Assembly (NCBI RefSeq): GCF_002564045.1 | Contig: NZ_PDJK01000001.1 | Location: 248,001 to 312,000 of the forward strand | DNA length: 64,000 bases | Source: Amycolatopsis sulphurea | GTDB lineage: Bacteria > Actinomycetota > Actinomycetes > Mycobacteriales > Pseudonocardiaceae | Direction: 5' to 3' | Shown: in pieces, positions 59,708 to 64,000 of the stretch | Position numbering within the stretch: position 1 is the stretch's first letter | How the letters are laid out: every line of letters starts with the position of its first letter | The notes under the pieces: model-generated | Told to the model about the DNA's origin: nothing | Seen by the model: the letters and a program-made list of their open reading frames with translations, nothing else | The model's database searches: none | Translations under genes and position numbers: made by a program

Positions 59708-60985
59708 ATGGGGAGTCTCCGTTCGCGTGTCCTCGCCTGGGCCGGCCGCCGGTACCTTGCACGCCAGCAGAAGCGCGGCTTCGACCTCGAGAAGATGGCG
59801 CTGCTGCCGGACGCCGCGCTCATGCCGTTGCGCCGGGAAGGCCTGGACCCGGTACACGAGCTGGGCCGTCGCCGGGAAGAGGCGCCGATCAGCAAGCTGG
59901 ACCTGCCCTTCGGCATGAACGCTTGGCTGGTCACCGGGTACGAGGAGGCCAAGGCCGTACTCGGCAAGGTGACCGAGTTCAGCAACGACTTCACCAACCT
60001 GGTCGGCAGCGCCGGGGTCACCGAGGACCAGGATCCGGGCGGGCTCGGGTTCGCCGATCCGCCGGTGCACACCCGGCTGCGCAAGCTGCTCACGCCGGAG
60101 TTCACCATGCGGCGGCTGTCCCGGCTGACCCCGCGGATCGACGAGATCGTGGCCGAGCAGCTGGACGCGATGGCCGCCGCGGACGGGCCGGTGGACCTGT
60201 GGGAGGCGTTCGCGCTGCCCATCCCGTCGCTGACCATCTGCGAGCTGCTCGGAGTGTCCTATGCGGACCGTGCGGACTTCCAGCGGCTGAGCACCGCGCG
60301 GTTCGACTTGTTCGGCGGTGCGGGCGCGTCGCTCGGCGCGATCTCGGAATCGCTGGTCTACCTGCGCGAGATCGTGAAGAAGCAGCGCGCAGAGCCCGGC
60401 GACGGCCTGCTCGGCATGCTGATCAAGGACCACGGCGACGAGATCTCCGACGAGGAGCTGGCCGGCCTCGCCGACGGCGTGCTGACCGGTGGCCTGGAGA
60501 CGACTGCCAGCATGCTCGCGCTGGGTGCGCTGGTGGTCCTGCGCGACCCGGCCGCCTTCGAGGCGGTCCGCGGCGACGAGGAGTCGGTGCACAAGTTCGT
60601 GGAGGAGCTGCTCCGGTACCTGACCGTGGTGCAGATGGCCTTCCCGCGTTTCGCCAAGCAGGACCTGGAGATCGCCGGCGCCCACATCGGCGAGGGGGAC
60701 ATCGTGCTGGTGTCCCTCTCGGTCGCCGACCGCGACCGCTCCCTGGGCGCGGGCGACCTGGACCGCTTCGACCCGGCTCGTGAGCCGACCTCGCACCTGG
60801 CCTTCGGCTACGGCATCCACCGCTGCATCGGCGCCGAACTGGCCCGGATGGAACTGCGCGCGGCCTACCCCGCCCTGGTCCGGCGTTTCCCGGACCTGCG
60901 CCTGGCGGTGGCCCCGCAGGACCTGGAGTTCCGGAAGGTCTCGATCGTGTACGGGCTCGATTCGCTGCCGGTCCTGGTCAAGTAA
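59708..60985 (+). CDS. Cytochrome P450
   Basis: This 425-residue heme monooxygenase has the I-helix GGLETTASM, ExxR motif EELLRY, and the heme loop FGYGIHRCIGAELARMEL with the Cys ligand. The N-terminal part (about 100-140: GGLGFADPPVHTRLRKLLTPEFT) is the usual C-helix region of bacterial P450s. The ATG at 59708 is well supported by length. It is a single gene 85 bp before the DHFR-like gene. It is only distantly similar to the P450 at 5114. Substrate unknown. Confidence 0.93.
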   Translation: MGSLRSRVLAWAGRRYLARQQKRGFDLEKMALLPDAALMPLRREGLDPVHELGRRREEAPISKLDLPFGMNAWLVTGYEEAKAVLGKVTEFSNDFTNLVGSAGVTEDQDPGGLGFADPPVHTRLRKLLTPEFTMRRLSRLTPRIDEIVAEQLDAMAAADGPVDLWEAFALPIPSLTICELLGVSYADRADFQRLSTARFDLFGGAGASLGAISESLVYLREIVKKQRAEPGDGLLGMLIKDHGDEISDEELAGLADGVLTGGLETTASMLALGALVVLRDPAAFEAVRGDEESVHKFVEELLRYLTVVQMAFPRFAKQDLEIAGAHIGEGDIVLVSLSVADRDRSLGAGDLDRFDPAREPTSHLAFGYGIHRCIGAELARMELRAAYPALVRRFPDLRLAVAPQDLEFRKVSIVYGLDSLPVLVK

Positions 60986-61070
60986 GGGCGACCCGGCCCG
61001 GCCTGACCGCGGATTCTGTCGCGCCGTGGTGTCCTGTACCCGGAATACCGACTCACGGGAGGCGGCCGCC

Positions 61071-61634
61071 ATGCGGAAACTGACCTTCGGCATGAACCTG
61101 AGCCTGGACGGCTACATCGCCGCGCCCGGTGACGACATCGGCTGGAGCGTGCCCAGCGACGAGCTGTTCCAATGGTGGTCGGACCGGGTCGCGGAGACCG
61201 GCCTGGCGCTGTACGGGCGCAAACTGTGGGAGACGATGAATTCCCACTGGCCGACCGCCGCCCAGCAGCCCGGCGTCACCCCGGCGGAGATCGAGTTCGC
61301 CCGGCGCTGGCTGGACATGCCGAAGGCGGTGTTCTCCTCCACGATCGGCACGGTCGACGGGAATGCCCGCCTGGTCACCGGCGACGCGGTCGCCGAGATC
61401 ACCCGGCTCAAGGCGGAGGAGGGCGGCCCGCTCGACATCGGCGGCGCCACCCTCGCCGCGGCGGCGATGCGATCCGGGCTGATCGACGAGTACATACTGG
61501 CCACCGCGCCGGTCCTGGTGGGCGGCGGCACCCCGTTCTTCACGGCCCTGGACAACTGGGTGAACCTGACTCTGGTGGAGACCCTGACGTTCCCCGACGG
61601 CGTGCTGCTGACCCGCTACGAGACCCGTCGCTGA
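61071..61634 (+). CDS. Dihydrofolate-reductase-fold (RibD C-terminal) reductase
   Basis: The 187-residue protein has the fold's start LTFGMNLSLDGYIAAPGDDIGW, ALYGRKLWETMNSHWP, and the NADPH-site strand LDIGGATLAAAAMRSGLIDEYILATAPVLVGGGTPFF. Such YwjB/YyaP-like proteins are NADPH-binding but rarely essential, and their substrates are unknown. ATG 61071 follows GGGAGG by 8 bp. A half palindrome begins 15 bp after the stop. Confidence 0.88.
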   Translation: MRKLTFGMNLSLDGYIAAPGDDIGWSVPSDELFQWWSDRVAETGLALYGRKLWETMNSHWPTAAQQPGVTPAEIEFARRWLDMPKAVFSSTIGTVDGNARLVTGDAVAEITRLKAEEGGPLDIGGATLAAAAMRSGLIDEYILATAPVLVGGGTPFFTALDNWVNLTLVETLTFPDGVLLTRYETRR

Positions 61635-61648
61635 GTTCCCGTCGGCAA

Positions 61649-61678
61649 GGCTGTGAAGGAACCCTTCACGGACTCAGT
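61649..61678. repeat. Left half of a split palindrome
   Basis: GTGAAGGAACCCTTCACGG with ACTCAG at its inner edge matches one arm of the palindrome family. The other arm, beginning ACTCAGAGTCC, appears at 62112. The hexamer ACTCAG is present at both breakpoints, as expected for a target duplication. The intervening 61679-61840 also carries inverted GCAAATAGG and CCTATTTGC and no gene. Confidence 0.6.
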
Positions 61679-61840
61679 CTTTGTGCCCCGCTGGGGCGCC
61701 TGGTTCAGGGTGCAAATAGGCGCCTCAGCAGTCCCATGGGAACCACGTGCCCCAAGAGGGTGATTTGGTACCTATTTGCGGATCAATAACCCGGGCCGCT
61801 GCGCTGGGCCGCCGTGGAGGCGTATTTTTCGGGTCAGAGT

Positions 61841-62111
61841 CCAGGGTGTCGGCAAAGTCGGTGCGGGGTGTCCTGCGCAGACTGCGGAGGTCGTGAAGGG
61901 GCCCTTCACGGACTCTGAGTCTGTGAAGGGCCCCTTCACGGACCCGGGACAGGTCCGGCGCACACCACGAGGTGGTCGAGCGTCTCGGACACCTCTGCTT
62001 CGCCTGCTGCCGGGCGTGATCGACGAAGAGGGCAGGTGTCGTCGATGATGCGCGGCAGCCACGGCTCTCTCTGCTGATCACGGGTCCCGACCGACTTTGC
62101 CGGGACCCTGG
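61841..62111. mobile_element. 271-bp MITE-like element with 22-bp terminal inverted repeats
   Basis: Left end CCAGGGTGTCGGCAAAGTC and right end GACTTTGCCGGGACCCTGG are inverted copies (20 of 22 positions match). A palindrome of the GTGAAGGGG family (61892-61940, CTCTGAG centre) lies inside. A segment after it, GGCGCACACCACGAGGTGGTCG, is shared with the copies at 38781 and 59227. It has no gene of its own. Confidence 0.8.
61892..61940. repeat. 49-bp palindrome inside the MITE-like element
   Basis: Arms CGTGAAGGGGCCCTTCACG-type flank the CTCTGAG centre, with one mismatch pair. It is the internal palindrome of the complete long element. Confidence 0.88.
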
Positions 62112-62157
62112 ACTCAGAGTCCGTGAAGGACCCCTTCACGGACTCTCCCTTCACGGC

Positions 62158-62985
62158 CTATCGTCCGGACAGTTCGGCGACGGCGGGTGCGAGGGTAGCG
62201 GCGGCCTCGGCACCGACCACGAAGTAGGAGAAGCCGCACTCCTCCCGTCGCCGCTGGATCTCCTCGGCAGCGGCGGAGGGATCACTGGGCAGGAAGGCCA
62301 GCGAGTCCGCGGCCCGGACGGCGGCAGGGTCGGTGCCGGGGGCGGACATGAAGGCGGCGACCGAATCGCCCACCACCGGTACGTGCAACGCCAGTTCCGC
62401 ACCGCGCGGGTTCTCGAAGCGTTGTACCCGCTGCATTGTCGCGGCCCGCGTCTCGATCTGGGGCATCACGAAAGTCACCGTGTCGGCGAGTTCCGTGGCG
62501 AGTGCCTGTGCCTTCGGGCCGCCCACGACCATGACCACCGGGGTGTGCCGGTCCGGGCCGTCGAGGTCGCGCAGGGCGGCGACGATGTCACGCACCTGGC
62601 TCGGCCGCTGGCCGACCGGGGTGACCGGCAGGCCCAGCTCACGGAGCTGGTCGGCGATTCCGGGCCGGCCGGTGCCGATGCCCATCTCGAACCGGCCCTC
62701 GGTGAGCACGGACAGCGAGTGCGCCTCCCACGCCGTGATCCACGCTGGCCGCACAGGGGATGCGTACACCCAGGTCCCCACGCGCAGACCGGTGATCGTC
62801 GCCGCCACGGCGAGCGCCGGACCCGGTGCCGGCTGCAACTGCGGCACATCAGGCATCAAGATCGTCGAGTAACCGCTGTCGGCCAGCCCGCGGAGCTGAT
62901 CACGCCACGCCGGCAGGCCATCGGTGATCGGCGCGACGACCCCGAACCGCAACGGCCTGACCTCGCGCGTCGAATTGCCCGTCAT
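62158..62985 (-). CDS. LLM-class flavin-dependent oxidoreductase
   Basis: This bacterial luciferase-like monooxygenase has 275 residues, shorter than the usual 300-350. It shows the barrel start RFGVVAPITDGLPAWRDQLRGLADSGYSTILMPD, the strand VGTWVYASPVRPAWITAWEAHSLSVLTEGRFEMGIGTGRPG, and a late helix LRELGLPVTPVGQRPSQVRDIVAALRDL. It would use FMN or F420 from a partner reductase. ATG 62985 has GGGAAGGG upstream. Its TAG stop abuts the right half of the split palindrome, 62112-62156. Confidence 0.9.
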   Translation of the reverse strand: MTGNSTREVRPLRFGVVAPITDGLPAWRDQLRGLADSGYSTILMPDVPQLQPAPGPALAVAATITGLRVGTWVYASPVRPAWITAWEAHSLSVLTEGRFEMGIGTGRPGIADQLRELGLPVTPVGQRPSQVRDIVAALRDLDGPDRHTPVVMVVGGPKAQALATELADTVTFVMPQIETRAATMQRVQRFENPRGAELALHVPVVGDSVAAFMSAPGTDPAAVRAADSLAFLPSDPSAAAEEIQRRREECGFSYFVVGAEAAATLAPAVAELSGR

Positions 62986-63102
62986 GGTGAAGTCCCTTCC
63001 CCTTGCGGCCCGGCCTGGTGCCGGCCTCTCCTATCTTCGACGAACGAGCCACAGTGCATTCGACACGACACGGCAAGGAATCCGGCGCGACAGTCGCCCC
63101 GA

Positions 63103-63339
63103 TCAGGCTGAGCGTGGCGCCCGTTCGCCGGTGTCCTCGGCTTCCCAGCGCAGCAGTTCGCCCGGCTGACAGTCGAGCACCTCGCAAAGCGCGGCGAGCG
63201 TCGCGAAGCGCACCGCCTTGGCACGGCCGTTCTTCAGAACCGCCAGGTTGGCCGGCGTGATCCCGACGCGGTCCGCGAGTTCGCCTACGGACATCTTCCG
63301 CCGGGCCAGCATCACGTCGATGTCGACCGCGATCGGCAT
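63103..63339 (-). CDS. Small XRE-family HTH regulator (YozG-like)
   Basis: The 78-residue protein is a single helix-turn-helix domain (MLARRKMSVGELADRVGITPANLAVLKNGRAKAVRFATLAALCEVLDCQPGELL). Its ATG overlaps the stop of the DUF2975 gene (TGATG) and has GAGGTGA upstream. This regulator/membrane-protein pair is widespread in Firmicutes and actinobacteria, and the regulator probably represses the pair through the double operator at 63841-63878. Confidence 0.92.
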   Translation of the reverse strand: MPIAVDIDVMLARRKMSVGELADRVGITPANLAVLKNGRAKAVRFATLAALCEVLDCQPGELLRWEAEDTGERAPRSA

Positions 63340-63830
63340 CAGATCACCTCGTCCAGCTCCGCGCGCATCCGCGCCGCTTCGCCGTCGCGCGCGACGGCCT
63401 GGGCGAGCAGCATCCGCAGGACGAGCACGATGAGCGCGACCCCCAGGATGGCCACGCCGATCCCGCCCATGATCAGGGTGACGCCCGGGTCGTCCCGCTG
63501 ACCCGGAGCATTGACGGCCGTGACCGCGAACCACACGAGGGCGGCCGCCACGATCGCGCCGATCACGATGTCCACGTACCGGAAGGCGGCGGGGGAGAAC
63601 ACGGTTCCGCGTCGCACCATGGTCACCAGTCGCCATACGCAGACCAGGGTGACTTCGACCGTCACCAGGCCGAGGATCGTGATCAGGCGCAGCGGGGTCA
63701 GCGGGAGCGATCCGTCTTCCGGGTCGTTCCCGCTGATCACCGTCCACGCCATCAACACCTGCACGAACACGGTGCCGGTGAGTACCAGCACCAGCACGGC
63801 GCGCAGCGCCTGCACGGTCAGCTTGCCCAT
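63339..63830 (-). CDS. DUF2975 membrane protein
   Basis: The 163-residue protein has four predicted membrane helices (ALRAVLVLVLTGTVFVQVLMAW, LITILGLVTVEVTLVCVWRLV, YVDIVIGAIVAAALVWFAVTAV, LIMGGIGVAILGVALIVLVLRMLLAQAV) and a short polar C-terminal helix. Its function is unknown; it may sense membrane or small-molecule stress for the HTH partner with which it overlaps. The ATG at 63830 has GGAGGG upstream. Confidence 0.9.
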   Translation of the reverse strand: MGKLTVQALRAVLVLVLTGTVFVQVLMAWTVISGNDPEDGSLPLTPLRLITILGLVTVEVTLVCVWRLVTMVRRGTVFSPAAFRYVDIVIGAIVAAALVWFAVTAVNAPGQRDDPGVTLIMGGIGVAILGVALIVLVLRMLLAQAVARDGEAARMRAELDEVI

Positions 63831-63840
63831 GATCCGCCCT

Positions 63841-63878
63841 CCATCGATTTGCGATGGGAATCTATCGTAAATCGATAG
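63841..63878. promoter_or_regulatory. Paired operators upstream of the DUF2975-HTH genes
   Basis: Two inverted repeats, CCATCGATTTGCGATGG (63841-63857) and CTATCGTAAATCGATAG (63862-63878), share the core ATCGATTTRCGAT in opposite orientation. Their centres are 21 bp apart, placing two dimers on the same DNA face. They start 11 bp before the DUF2975 start codon. Confidence 0.65.
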
Positions 63879-63906
63879 GTCAGGGAACGCATTTGTTCGG
63901 CGGATG

Positions 63907-64000
63907 TCACTCCGCGGGCTTCGGATGGGCCACCACGACGAGCCGGTGCGCGCGGGCGTCCGGGGCGGATTCGTCGTGGTAGCGCGAAACGAGGTCGGTC
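63907..64000 (-). CDS. 3' end of a gene, possibly a methyltransferase (truncated by window edge)
   Basis: Only about 30 codons are inside the window, ending in a TGA at 63907-63909. The frame reads DLVSRYHDESAPDARAHRLVVVAHPKPAE, with high-GC third positions. The RLVVVAHPK end would suit the last strand of a class I SAM methyltransferase, but this is a guess from very little sequence. Confidence 0.4.
   Translation of the reverse strand, partial: TDLVSRYHDESAPDARAHRLVVVAHPKPAE

Noticed and set aside
1..64000. tRNA or rRNA genes
   Set aside because: I looked for T-loop GGTTCGAATCC-type boxes paired with acceptor stems and for rRNA signatures and saw none; a tRNAscan run would be decisive.

Overview
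The window comes from a high-GC actinobacterium. Third codon positions are strongly G/C, GTG starts are common, neighbouring genes often overlap by 4 bp (ATGA/GTGA), and shared repertoires include LCP cell-wall enzymes, mycothiol-type DinB-fold proteins, many acyl-CoA dehydrogenases, P450s and TetR regulators. My best guess is Pseudonocardiaceae, perhaps Amycolatopsis; this is inferred from gene style, not from a marker gene.

Layout: 0-6.6 kb holds the end of a cyclopropane-fatty-acid synthase gene, an LCP protein, a PAS-GGDEF-EAL protein with both catalytic motifs lost, and a P450. 6.7-13.9 kb is a core-metabolism block on the minus strand: metE behind a cobalamin riboswitch, then nrdB and nrdA, where NrdB has the Phe-for-Tyr signature of class Ic ribonucleotide reductase. 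13.9-15.2 kb is an acetoacetate-decarboxylase-like gene split by a long Thr-rich repeat. 15.9-24.3 kb is a translationally coupled six-gene operon (DinB-fold protein, AtuA-like, two acyl-CoA dehydrogenases, biotin-dependent acyl-CoA carboxylase alpha and beta) for branched-chain or isoprenoid acyl-CoA breakdown, followed by a 111-bp tandem repeat and a TetR gene. 25.7-32 kb holds small regulatory units: TetR, WYL and ArsR regulators, a cytosine-deaminase-like enzyme and SRPBCC proteins.

32.1-43.3 kb looks like a partly decayed specialised-metabolism locus. It has an aromatic amino acid lyase homologue without the MIO tripeptide, an acyl-CoA ligase, a CaiB-type CoA transferase, a flavin oxidoreductase and a Gfo/Idh/MocA oxidoreductase. 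Mixed in are broken adenylate-forming, DegT aminotransferase, TIM-barrel and nucleotide-sugar dehydrogenase genes. 43.9-46.8 kb has a YdcF-like membrane protein and a secreted tripeptidyl-aminopeptidase-like hydrolase. 47.2-54.5 kb has two convergent lipid-catabolism operons meeting at a hairpin: two SDRs on plus; SDR, MaoC, phosphotransferase and three acyl-CoA dehydrogenases on minus.

54.7-62.2 kb is rich in remnants and mobile DNA: fragments of GH16, S8 peptidase and TetR genes, an intact 1657-bp IS4-type element with 8-bp target duplications, and a MITE-like element. Intact genes here are a J-domain/NERD membrane protein, a P450 and a DHFR-fold reductase. The right end has an LLM flavin oxidoreductase, a DUF2975/HTH pair behind a double operator, and the 3' end of one more gene.

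A palindromic hairpin family built from GTGAAGGGGCCCTTCAC arms recurs about ten times, almost always just downstream of or between genes. Some copies sit inside a newly recognised small transposon-like element with terminal inverted repeats; one copy of that element has a perfect 8-bp target duplication.
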